Of a stretch of 64,000 nucleotides of DNA, positions 1 to 9,200 are shown piece after piece. The stretch is taken from NCBI RefSeq assembly GCF_900215205.1, contig NZ_OBDY01000035.1:60461-124460 (forward strand), read 5' to 3'. The number at the start of each line of letters is the position of its first letter. Position 1 is the first letter of the stretch. The notes beneath the pieces were generated by a model. That model saw only the letters and a program-made list of their open reading frames with translations. It searched no databases and was not told the DNA's origin. This DNA comes from Paractinoplanes atraurantiacus (GTDB taxonomy: Bacteria; Actinomycetota; Actinomycetes; Mycobacteriales; Micromonosporaceae). The position numbers were made by a program, and so were the translations under genes.

Positions 1-1887
1 CCCGTCCACGGCCGAGCCGGCCGGCGCGAGATCCGGGCCGACCGTCGCCCGGCCCCGGAGCAGCTCCCGCGCGTGGCGCAGGTCGACGGCGACGATCCGG
101 GGCGTGGGGCCGGTGCCGCCCACCGACTGGCCGACGACGACCGGCCCGTGTGCGACCGGGCTGACCGTCCCGCCGGTGGCCGCTGCGATCACCGCGCCCT
201 GCCCAGCGACCGGCGGAGCGTCGAGCTCGAGGGCGATGTCGGTGCCGACCGCCAGGTCGGCCTGGTCGTGCTGGGAGGCGCGCCAGGTGGCGTCGTAGGC
301 GAGGCCGAAGGTGGCTGCCCCGCAGCCCAGCGCGATCAGCAGGCCGGCCGCGAACGCCTGCCGGCGCCGGGCCGCCTGCACGGCGGCCAGGGGCAGGACG
401 AGCCCGCGGGCCCGGTCGGCGAGACGTTCGGCGAGTCGAAGCAGCGGCGGCAGCAGCCGCAGGGCGAGCGCGGCGCCCGCGGTGAGCAGCAGCGCGGGCG
501 CGAGGACGCGGACGGCGTCGGCGCGCGTGCCGGCGTCCGGCGGCTGGGACCGCAGCTGCCACCAGCCGACCGCCGCGAGGGCGGCCAGCAGGAGGTCGGC
601 GCCGGAACGGGCCAGCAGCTCGCGCCGCCCCCGCCGGTCACCGGCCCCGGCGGCCGGGCGGACCGCCAGGACCACCAGCAGACCGGCGAGCAGCAGCACG
701 CCCGCACCGACCGCGAGAAGCTGCGGGAGAGCCACGCCGGGTTCGGTCGACAGCCCGGCTCCGGACAACGGCGGCACGCGGGTGAGGAGGGCGTGCAGGG
801 CCGACGACGCCGGCACCGACAGGACGGCGGCCACCACGGCCAGCGCGACCGCCTCGGCGGCGGCGACGACCGCGAACTGGCCGCGGCCGGTGCCCATGGC
901 CGACAGGAGCGAGGATTCCTCCGTACGAGCGGAAACCGCGAGCCGGCCGGCCAGAGTGAGTGCGATGGTCGTCAGCATGACGCCGATCAGCGTCAGCGCG
1001 AGCACCGCGGCCGTCGTGAGCCGTTGCTGGGCCCGGGCGTTGGCCAGGGTCTGCGGCAGCGGCGACGACACCCGCTCGATCTGCACCCGGTCGGCCAGCG
1101 CCCCCGAGAGCCGCCGGTCGGCCTCGCCCAGCGTCGACGCGATGGCGTTGAGGTCGCGGCTGTTCGGGGCGGACAGGTCGGGGTGGGCGGTGATCTCCAG
1201 GCGCTCGATGGCCGAGCCGCCGGTGAGCAACGCGGTCAGGTCGACGATGAACGGCCCGTACGCCTGCACCTGGCGGGCCGAGGTGGCGTTCGGCGGATCG
1301 GCGCTGAACCCCTTGCCCTGCAACGGGTCGCGGTCCCAGCCGCCTTGCGGCAGCGGCCGGACGATCCCGGACACGGTCACCGTCACGGGCGGCGCCCCGT
1401 CGATCCCCAGCTCCTGGCCGAGCGTGACCCGGCTGCCGGGACTGAGCCCGAGCAGCCGCGCCGTGCTCTCCAGCACGGCCGCCTGGCCTTTCCGCGGCCA
1501 GCTGCCCGTCACGAGCGTGGCCCGAGAGGCAAGGTCTTCGATTCCGGAGAGGTACGCCTCCCGGTCGCTCCCGCCGGGCAGCGCCCGCATCACCGACGAC
1601 GCGCGGGCGGCGGTCGACACCTCGAACGGGGCGACCGCCGAAACCAGCACCCGCCGGGTGTCGGCGGCCACGGAGGCGGCGTCGCCGGCGGCGATGGTGG
1701 CCGTGTAGGCGACGACCTCGGCCGCCGCCGGGTCGTCGCGAATGGCCACTTCGAAGGCCCGGTCCGACGTACGGGTGACGAGCAGCGCACAGGTGCCCAG
1801 GAAGGTCGCGCCGATCGTGAGGACGGCCAGCAACGACAGCAGAAGGGACCACTGGGCGCGGGCCCGGCGAAGGAGCAGGGTCAGCAA
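1..1887 (-). CDS. ABC transporter permease, FtsX/MacB-like (partial, C-terminus off the left edge)
   Basis: This is the membrane subunit of a lipoprotein- or peptide-handling ABC exporter. The reading frame is open from a TTG at 1887 to the window edge (629 codons seen). That TTG overlaps the TGA of the upstream ATPase gene, which argues for translational coupling. A hydrophobic helix lies near the N-terminus, followed by a long extracytoplasmic region. A block of membrane segments sits at roughly 230-430 (the stretch around ALTLIGVMLTTIALTLAG is typical of FtsX domains), and another begins near residue 520. This layout matches the large two-FtsX-domain permeases of actinobacteria, of which the last part is missing here. 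No ATG or GTG exists near the start, so the TTG is chosen from the overlap and conserved hydrophobicity. The substrate is unknown. Confidence 0.8.
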   Translation of the reverse strand, partial: MLTLLLRRARAQWSLLLSLLAVLTIGATFLGTCALLVTRTSDRAFEVAIRDDPAAAEVVAYTATIAAGDAASVAADTRRVLVSAVAPFEVSTAARASSVMRALPGGSDREAYLSGIEDLASRATLVTGSWPRKGQAAVLESTARLLGLSPGSRVTLGQELGIDGAPPVTVTVSGIVRPLPQGGWDRDPLQGKGFSADPPNATSARQVQAYGPFIVDLTALLTGGSAIERLEITAHPDLSAPNSRDLNAIASTLGEADRRLSGALADRVQIERVSSPLPQTLANARAQQRLTTAAVLALTLIGVMLTTIALTLAGRLAVSARTEESSLLSAMGTGRGQFAVVAAAEAVALAVVAAVLSVPASSALHALLTRVPPLSGAGLSTEPGVALPQLLAVGAGVLLLAGLLVVLAVRPAAGAGDRRGRRELLARSGADLLLAALAAVGWWQLRSQPPDAGTRADAVRVLAPALLLTAGAALALRLLPPLLRLAERLADRARGLVLPLAAVQAARRRQAFAAGLLIALGCGAATFGLAYDATWRASQHDQADLAVGTDIALELDAPPVAGQGAVIAAATGGTVSPVAHGPVVVGQSVGGTGPTPRIVAVDLRHARELLRGRATVGPDLAPAGSAVDG

Positions 1888-2567
1888 GGATCGGCCTCGA
1901 CCCGGCCGTCGGCGATCCGGATGACCCGGTCGGCCAGCTCCATCATCACCGGGTCGTGGGTGGAGACCAGCGCCGTGACGCCTTCGGACTCCACCACACC
2001 GCGCAGCAGCGCCATGACCGACAGCCCGGTCTCGGCGTCGAGCTGCCCGGTCGGCTCGTCGGCGATGAGCAGCCGCGGCGAGGCGGCCAGCGCCCGGGCG
2101 ATGGCGACCCGCTGCTGCTGCCCGCCGGACAGCTCGCCCGGCCGCTGCTTGGCGTGCCCGGCCAGGCCGACCAGGTCGAGCAGCAGGGCGACGCGGCGCT
2201 CCCGTTCCGCCCGCTCGGCGCCGGCCAGCCGCAACGGCACGGCCACGTTCTCGGCGGCGGAGAGGACCGGAATCAAACCGAAGGTCTGGAAGACGTACGA
2301 GACCCGCTCGCGCCGCAACCGCGACAGCCCGTCCTCGTCGAGCGAGCTGACGTCCACCCCGTCCACGGCGACCGACCCGGCGTCGGCCCGGTCGAGCCCG
2401 CCGATCACGTTGAGCAGCGTGGTCTTGCCCGACCCGGACCGGCCGACCAGCGCCACCATGGTCCCCGGCTCGACCGCGAACGACACGTCGCGCAGCGCGT
2501 GGACCGCACCCGCGCCCTTGCCGAAGGTCCGCCGCACCCCTTCGACCCGCAGCATCGGCGCGCTCAC
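1881..2567 (-). CDS. ABC transporter ATP-binding protein, LolD/MacB type
   Basis: Cytoplasmic ATPase subunit of 228 residues, expected to drive the adjacent FtsX-like permease. All nucleotide-binding motifs are present: Walker A GRSGSGKTT near residue 42, Q-loop in the VFQTFGLIP stretch, signature LSGGQQQRVA, Walker B LLIADEPTG and the switch histidine in STHD. Length is normal for the LolD family. The start is a GTG at 2567 whose GTGA overlaps the stop of the upstream ATPase gene; an ATG four codons later is an alternative. Having two different ATPases with one permease suggests either an asymmetric NBD pair or a second permease outside the window. Confidence 0.9.
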   Translation of the reverse strand: MSAPMLRVEGVRRTFGKGAGAVHALRDVSFAVEPGTMVALVGRSGSGKTTLLNVIGGLDRADAGSVAVDGVDVSSLDEDGLSRLRRERVSYVFQTFGLIPVLSAAENVAVPLRLAGAERAERERRVALLLDLVGLAGHAKQRPGELSGGQQQRVAIARALAASPRLLIADEPTGQLDAETGLSVMALLRGVVESEGVTALVSTHDPVMMELADRVIRIADGRVEADPC

Positions 2568-3448
2568 GCGTCGGGCCGGATCGTCACGTGGTCCGGTTCG
2601 AGGGCCAGCCGCACCCGTCGGGTCAGCGCCAGCGCCTCCCGATAGTCCCGCGGCACCTGAATGCGCCCCGCCCGGTCCATCACCGCGTACTCCTCAGCGA
2701 TCACATGGGTGCCACCGTCGGCCGCGGTGGCGGTCCGCCGCAGCACCTCACTGCTGGTCCGCCCGTCCCGGATGGCCACGGTCCGCTCGACCTGCCCACT
2801 GACGGCCGCGTCGTGGGTGACCACTACAACGGTCACGCCCAGCTCCCGGTTCACATCACGCAGAGCCCCGAACACCTCGGCCGACGTCGCGGTGTCGAGC
2901 TCACCGGTCGGCTCGTCCGCGAACAGCACCCGCGGCTCATTGGCGAGTGCGGCCGCGATGGCCACCCGCTGCTGCTGCCCACCGGACAGCTGCCCCGGCC
3001 GCCGCCCCGCACAGTCGGCGATGCCGAGCATGCGGAGCAGCTCAGCGCCGCGCTTGCGCCGCACGGCTTTGGGCGTACGGGCGGCCGTCATCGGAAGGTC
3101 GACCATCTGCTCAGCCGTCAGATAGGGCACCAGGTTGCTGGCCGTCTGCTGCCGCACGAACCCGACGGTGTGCCGCCGGTACCGCACCCGATCGGCCCGC
3201 GACATGGAGAGCAGATCCCACTCCCCCACCCGGGCGCTGCCGGCGGTAGGCGCGTCGATCCCGGCCAGGATCGACAGAAGCGTCGACTTCCCCGACCCCG
3301 AGGCCCCCACCACCGCGATCATCTCGCCGCTGTTCACCGCGAGATCGAGCCCTTGGAGCGCCTGCACTTCGATGGGCCCGCTCTGGTAGATGCGAACCAG
3401 ACTTTCGCACACGATCAGCTCAGCAGCTGACATCGTTGTCGGCGACAC
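2564..3448 (-). CDS. ABC transporter ATP-binding protein with C-terminal extension
   Basis: Second ATPase of the exporter operon, about 294 residues. Motifs are Walker A GASGSGKST, signature LSGGQQQRVA, Walker B VLFADEPTG and switch THD. It carries about 50 residues beyond the usual LolD length. That tail includes a stretch (VMDRAGRIQVPRDY) resembling an AbrB/SpoVT-like beta segment, also seen at the end of other actinobacterial ABC ATPases. The GTG at 3448 is preferred because GGGGAGG lies 8 nt upstream; an in-frame GTG at 3481 and an ATG at 3433 are alternatives. It is the first gene of the three-gene operon. No regulator is adjacent. Confidence 0.88.
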   Translation of the reverse strand: MSPTTMSAAELIVCESLVRIYQSGPIEVQALQGLDLAVNSGEMIAVVGASGSGKSTLLSILAGIDAPTAGSARVGEWDLLSMSRADRVRYRRHTVGFVRQQTASNLVPYLTAEQMVDLPMTAARTPKAVRRKRGAELLRMLGIADCAGRRPGQLSGGQQQRVAIAAALANEPRVLFADEPTGELDTATSAEVFGALRDVNRELGVTVVVVTHDAAVSGQVERTVAIRDGRTSSEVLRRTATAADGGTHVIAEEYAVMDRAGRIQVPRDYREALALTRRVRLALEPDHVTIRPDA

Positions 3449-3570
3449 AGCCCCGCCCTCCCCGTGAAACACGAGCGGCACGTTACCCCTGACCGTCCAC
3501 CCTCGGACTGACAGCCCTCAAAACCTGGTTTCACCAGCCCCAACACGGATCATTTGCGTGCTCAAGAAGC

Positions 3571-4423
3571 GACCACCGCGTCATCCAGGAAATCAACGAG
3601 CTCCGCCACCAGCTCCGCATCTACTTGCACGAACCGCGGCGGTGGAAGGGACAACTACGGCGCAACCTGAAGGCCCGGGCAGTGCGCGGGTCGAACAGCA
3701 TCGAGGGCTACGACGTCAGCCTCGACGAGTCTCTGATCCGCAGCCTGCACTTCATGATGCTGGGCCACGACCTGGCGAAGGGCCCGGGCCACTACCGGCC
3801 GGGGCAGATCTTCGTGCACGACGAGGAGAACAACCGGAAGGTGTACGAGGGTCCCGAGCCCGAGGCGGTGGCGGCCCTGATGCAGGAACTGGTGACCGAC
3901 CTCAAGAACGGCGCCGACGACTGCCCCGTCTTCGTTCGAGCCGCCATGGCTCGGCCGGAACACCCAGGACTACTACGCGGTGCTGGCCGACGTCGGAGCC
4001 GGGTCCTGGCAGCCCGAGCGCGACGCGACCAACTGGGTCCGTCTCAACTTGGTCGCCCATCACATGCAGGCCCAGACGGTCCTGCGGCGGGTGGACGACG
4101 TGAGCAAGACCTGGCTCGAGCTCGAAGGCATCGTCAAGCAGCACCGGCTCCCGGAGCGGGCTCTGTTCGCGCTCTACACGGCCTCCCTGGGCCTGAAGGT
4201 GCGTCGGACGGTGTACGAGAAGGACGCGGAGATCGAGGTCGGCACGGCGAACCGCGACCTCCGCCTCTTGGTGAGCGCCGGCCTCCTCGCACCGCAGGGC
4301 GAGACCAAGGGCCGCTACTACGTGGGAACACCGGAGCTGCGGGACATCCGGAAGGGAGTGGTCGGCGAGCGCCCCCAGCCGCGGAATCCCTACGGGACTA
4401 GTCGGCCGCGCCGAACGGTGTGA
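3571..4423 (+). pseudogene. Fic/DOC-family protein, internally deleted and frameshifted
   Basis: Two reading frames each match one end of an actinobacterial Fic protein. The first (to about 3948) carries the N-terminal helical part with the GSNSIEGY inhibitory-type motif and the conserved MLGHDL and GPGHYRPGQIFV stretches. The second (from about 3950) resumes at WLGRNTQDYYAVL and runs to the C-terminal winged-helix region, ending at TGA 4421-4423. The segment between them, which would hold the catalytic HPFxxGNGR loop, is absent. No ATG or GTG start is in frame at the 5' end either (only a TTG at 3625, inside the conserved part). Known Fic enzymes AMPylate target proteins; this copy cannot. 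The 3' end overlaps the convergent WD40 gene by 26 bp. Confidence 0.75.
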
Positions 4424-6224
4424 TGGTCAGGCTGCCGTCCATGTGACCGACCGCCAGGGCGGAGCGGCCCCCTGGAACCTCCACCACGACGGCAGACCGC
4501 GCTTGTTCGACGTCGGCGAGGTGACTGCCGGTGAGGGCGTCCCAGCACCGGACCGTGTCCTCGTGGGCGACGGCGACGACTCGCTCGGGGACGGCGCCGC
4601 TGAGGCTTCCCGTGGTTCGTTCCGAGAGGAGCGCCTCGCCGGTCAGCGCGTTCCAGCGGAAGACTTCACCGGCGTCGTCCACGGCGACCAGCAAGGTGCG
4701 GCCGCCTGACAGCGACCGGACAACGAGCCGTGTCACAAACGATGCGGCGACCGGCAGCGGCGAACCGATCCGCTCGCCGGTGGCGGCGTCATAGCGCACG
4801 ACCGTCCGGTCCTCACCACCCGCGGCGAGCAGGACCCTTCCGTCCGAAAGTGTTGCCACGGCGACGGCCAGGATCGGGGATTTCGAGGCGGGAAGCGGCG
4901 GCCGGAGCGCTTCGCCGGTCTCCGCGTCTACCAGGTGCACGTGACCGTCGGCCGCGCCTCCGGCGAAGAACACCCGCCCGTCCGGCCAGGCCCCCGCCGC
5001 GACGTCCCAGACGGTCTCCCCGACCGGGTCCACCTCCGGGTCGGCCTCGTTCAGGGCGTCGACCCGCAGGATGCCGTCCTCGACGCCGGTGGCCACGACG
5101 AGCCGACCGGACGGTGACCACGCCGCGGCCAGACCGTTCCCGGCCCGCGCCACGAGGGGCGGGTTGCCGGCGACCGCGTTCCAGCACCGAATGCCGTCCC
5201 GGCCGGCTGACACCAGGACCGCCGGCTCCCCCACTGCCGCGGTCAGCTGGTCCACCGCGGAGGGATGACCGTCGAAGTCCTCACCGGCCGGGCCACCGGA
5301 CTCGTCCCACCGGCGCAACCGGCCCCTCTCCTCGCCGGTGACGCACAGCGGACCCTGTTCGGACGGCACGACCGCGATCGCTGTCACCGGCCCTGGCAGC
5401 ATCGTGGCGACCGGGTCCGGATGGGACAGATCCCATCGCCACGGTGTGCCGCTCTGGTCGACCGAGAAGAGGATCGGCCCGTCCGGGGCCATCGCCAGAC
5501 CGCCCTGGTTCAGCCCGCTCGACCGGTGTGGCAGCGATCGGAGCACCTCGCCGCTGTTCGCGTCCCAGAAGTGGAGCGGGCCCTCGAATTCCTGGCCGAT
5601 GAGCAGATCCCGCCCGTCCGGCGCGGTGGTCCAGCCCAGAGCGGTGACCGGCCGGCCGTGCCCGGCCAGCGGAGGTCCCACCGGCTCCCCGGTCGTGGCG
5701 TCCCACAGCCGGAGCGCACCGCCGTTGCCGCTCGTCGCCACCAGCACCCGGCCGTCGCGCAGACGGCTCACCGCGATCGCCAGCAGCTGTCCCGCGTTCG
5801 CGGTCCACCGCCGGCCGACCGCCTCACCGGTCATCGCGTCCCATCGGCACACCGTTCCCGCCGCCGATCCGGCGACCAGCAGAGCGGAGCCCTCCTCGGC
5901 GAGCATGGCCACCGGCCCCAGACCCCCGATCGGCAGCCACTCGGAGCCCGGCGCGCGGAGCCGCTCACCGATCTCGTCACCCGACGCGAGGTCGAAGCGG
6001 CGTATGGCAGTGCCGTCGGCCCAGATTACGAGCCCGGACCCCACGGCCCCGGCCAGACCGAGGAAGGCGGCCCGGCCGTTCACAGCCACACGGAAGTCCC
6101 CGGCCGCCCCGGTGTCCACGTCCCACGATCGGATCGTGCCGTCACCGCCGGCGCTGAGCACGACCGAACGGCCTCCGGCGACCGCGTGGACCGGCGCCCG
6201 ATGAGCGATCCGAACGCCTCTCAT
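4398..6224 (-). CDS. WD40-repeat protein
   Basis: A 608-residue protein made almost entirely of WD40-type blades. Recurrent motifs such as LRLWDATTGEPVG, LHFWDANSGEV, IRCWNAVAG and FRWNALTGEAL recur at about 40-residue spacing. This gives roughly 12-14 blades, enough for two seven-bladed propellers. There is no signal peptide, kinase or other added domain, so it is most likely a cytosolic scaffold. The ATG at 6224 directly follows the TGA of the NRPS gene with no gap, and GGAGGTG lies just upstream inside the NRPS 3' end, so the two are probably co-translated. Its role in the cluster is unknown; a scaffold or regulatory partner of the synthetase is possible but unproven. Confidence 0.85.
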   Translation of the reverse strand: MRGVRIAHRAPVHAVAGGRSVVLSAGGDGTIRSWDVDTGAAGDFRVAVNGRAAFLGLAGAVGSGLVIWADGTAIRRFDLASGDEIGERLRAPGSEWLPIGGLGPVAMLAEEGSALLVAGSAAGTVCRWDAMTGEAVGRRWTANAGQLLAIAVSRLRDGRVLVATSGNGGALRLWDATTGEPVGPPLAGHGRPVTALGWTTAPDGRDLLIGQEFEGPLHFWDANSGEVLRSLPHRSSGLNQGGLAMAPDGPILFSVDQSGTPWRWDLSHPDPVATMLPGPVTAIAVVPSEQGPLCVTGEERGRLRRWDESGGPAGEDFDGHPSAVDQLTAAVGEPAVLVSAGRDGIRCWNAVAGNPPLVARAGNGLAAAWSPSGRLVVATGVEDGILRVDALNEADPEVDPVGETVWDVAAGAWPDGRVFFAGGAADGHVHLVDAETGEALRPPLPASKSPILAVAVATLSDGRVLLAAGGEDRTVVRYDAATGERIGSPLPVAASFVTRLVVRSLSGGRTLLVAVDDAGEVFRWNALTGEALLSERTTGSLSGAVPERVVAVAHEDTVRCWDALTGSHLADVEQARSAVVVEVPGGRSALAVGHMDGSLTITPFGAAD

Positions 6225-9200
6225 TCACACCTCCGAAGATTGCTTCTCGAGAAGCTCGTCGGCCTGGCGTTGCAGGGTGTCACGGTCGCCGACCTCGGCC
6301 GGGGGCAGGGCGTCGGGCAGGGAGTCCTCGACGAAGTGCACGCGGCGGTCGTACCAGCCGCGCACGCACCACGCGATCTGGAGCAGGCCGCTGACGAAGA
6401 CCAGCAGGGCCAGGCTACGGCCCTCGCCGGTGCCGAAGACGGAGCCGACGGTGCCGGCGAGCGCGCCGCCCGGTGCGAGCAGCGGCTCGACGTAGCGCTC
6501 GGCCAGCGGGCCGACGATCAGGTAACCGACCGGCATCGTCAGCATCATCAGCGTCAGGAAGACCGCCAGGACGCGGCCCTGCAGGTCGAAGCCGACCTTG
6601 TTCTGCACGACCGCGATCCAGTGCGACTCGGCCAGCACCTCGCCGAACGTCAGCAGGAACATGCCGGCCACGGCCGTGACGACGCCGCTCCCGGCCCCGA
6701 TGACCGTCATGCCCAGGCTGGACACCCCCATGAAGACGATCATGCCGCTGGCCCGGCGGGCGGTGCCGCCCCAGAGCGTCATCACCAGCGCGCCGGCCAG
6801 GCCGCCGATGCCGCCCGCGCTGAGCACGGCGCCCAGCGCCAGCGGCGAGTGCTCGATGAGCAGCAGCGGGGTGATGACGGCGAAGCCGAGCGTGTAGAGG
6901 ACGTGGTCGACGACGAAGTAGCGCAGGACCGCCCGCAGGCCGAGGCGGCGGCTGAGGTAGCGCCAGCCGGCCGCCATCTCCGTACGGAAGGACTCCTCCC
7001 GCCGCCGCCACAAGCGATCGGGGAAGCGCACCCAGAGCAGGGTGAGCACGCCGGTGAGGAACGAGGCCACGTCGACGAGCAGGACGCCGGTCAGCCCGAC
7101 CACGCCGAACAGCGCCGCGCCGATCATCGGGGCGAACGTCGTGCCGGCCGCCACGCCGAGCTGGGTGATGCCGACGGCGTGGCCCAGATAGCGCTTGGGC
7201 ACCAGTTGCGCGACGGCGGCGAGGTAGGCCGGGCGCTGAAAGGCGCCGGCCAGGGAGGTGACGGAGACGGCCAGATAAAGATGCCATTCGTGTACGGTGC
7301 CGGCGAGCATCACGGCGACGACGGCGGCCATGGCCAGGGCCGCGGTCAGGTCGCCGGCCAGCATGACGCGGCGCCGGTCCCACCGGTCGGCCACGGCCCC
7401 GGCGAGCGGGCCGGCCAGGATGCCGGGCAGCAGGCCGATCGCGCTCAGCACGGCGAACTGGGTCAGCGACCCGGTGCGCTGGTAGACCCAGATGCTCAGG
7501 ACGAGCGAGCTGAGCCCGCTGCCGACCAGCGACACGAACTGCCCGAGCGCGACGACACCGAACCGCTTCACGCTCGGCTCGGCGGCCTTCGTCGCCGGTG
7601 GCGCTTTGTCCCGCCCGCGGGAGGGCCCGCCGAGGCCGGTCAGGACGGCGGCCAGCTCCTCCGCGTGCGACTTGATGAAGAAGTGCCCGGCGTTCGGAAG
7701 CACCTTCAGGTCCACATCGGATGCGAAGTGCTCCCATTCGCGATAGCGCTCCCGGTAATGGTCGGTGACCCGGTCGCGCTCGCCGATCACGCTGACCACC
7801 GGCGCCTTCAGCAGGGGCGCGGGCGTGCCGCGATAGGCCGCCGTGAAGTACTCCTCGGCGTCGCGCTCGTCGTGCTTGACGTTGCGTACGACGAAAGCCT
7901 GTTCCGCCGGATCGTCGACGTCGGTGAAACCGCCGCGCCCGCGCAGATATTCGATGTACTCCCGTTTCGAGCCCATGCGCTGGATCCGGGTGAACCAGTC
8001 GAGGATCGGCCCCGTGAGCCGGGCCGTCGGCAGGCCGGCGCCGAGTCCCACGCCGGCCAGGTCGAGGCCGGCCGCCTCGGCCTGCCGGGCGATCTCGACG
8101 GTGATGGCCACGCTGAGGCAGTGGCCGTAGAGCACGAGCGGCCCGGTCAGGTTCTTCATCTCGGTCACCACCCGCTCGGCCACCCGCGCCGCCGGTTCGA
8201 GCGGCTCGAACGGCCGGTTGCGGTCGTGGCCGGGCAGTTCCACGGCGTGCAGCGCCCAATCCTCGGGCAGCGCGTCCGCCAACGGCTGATATGCGATGGC
8301 GCTGCCACCCGAGTACGGCACGGCCACCACGGTCCGGCCGCCAGGGGAGACGTCGTGTCCCGTCAGCCGATAGAGCAGCGGTCGCCGGTCCGCTTCGGCC
8401 ACCGCCGAGCCGTGCCGCTCGTCGAGGAGCGCGGCCAGACTTCGTACCGTCGGATGTTGATAGAGGTCGACGAGAGCCGGCGCCGGATCGATGCGCCGCA
8501 CCAGCTTGACCGCCGCGAAGGAGTCACCGCCGACCGCGAAGAAGTTGTCGTCGATGCCGAGCTCGTCCAGGCCGAGCGTCTCCCGCCAGGCCGCGACGAG
8601 CCGCTTCTCGGTGGGCGTCCGGGCCGCCGCGGGCCGGCGCGCGGGATCCTCGGCCGGCACCGGCAGCCGCTTCCGGTCGATCTTCCCGTTCGGGCTGAGC
8701 GGCAGGGCGTCGAGGAAGACGATCCGCGCCGGCACCATGTGCGTGGGCAGCACCTTGGCCAGCGCGTCCCGCACATCCTGCTCGCCGGCGCCGGCCGCCC
8801 TCTGCACCACGTAGCCGGCGAGCTGCGTCAGGCCGGAGGCGCCCGGGTGCACGGCGGCGGCACACGAGGCCACCTCCGGCAGGGCGCCGAGCGCGGCCTC
8901 CACCTCACCGAGCTCCACCCGGTAGCCGTTGATCTTGACCTGGTCGTCCAGGCGGCCGAGGAAGTCGATCAAGCCGTCGCGGTGGTAGCGGGCGGCGTCG
9001 CCGGATTTGTACATGCGCGCGCCGCCGCCCGCGAACGGGTCGGCCACGAAGCGCTCGGCGGTCAGCTCGGGCCGGTCGAAGTAGCCGCCGGCCACGGCGA
9101 GCCCGCCCAGATACAGCTCCCCCACGACCCCGGGCGGCACCGGCTGGCGGTGCTCGTCCAACACGTACACCCGGCAGTTGGGAAAGGGCCGTCCGATCGG

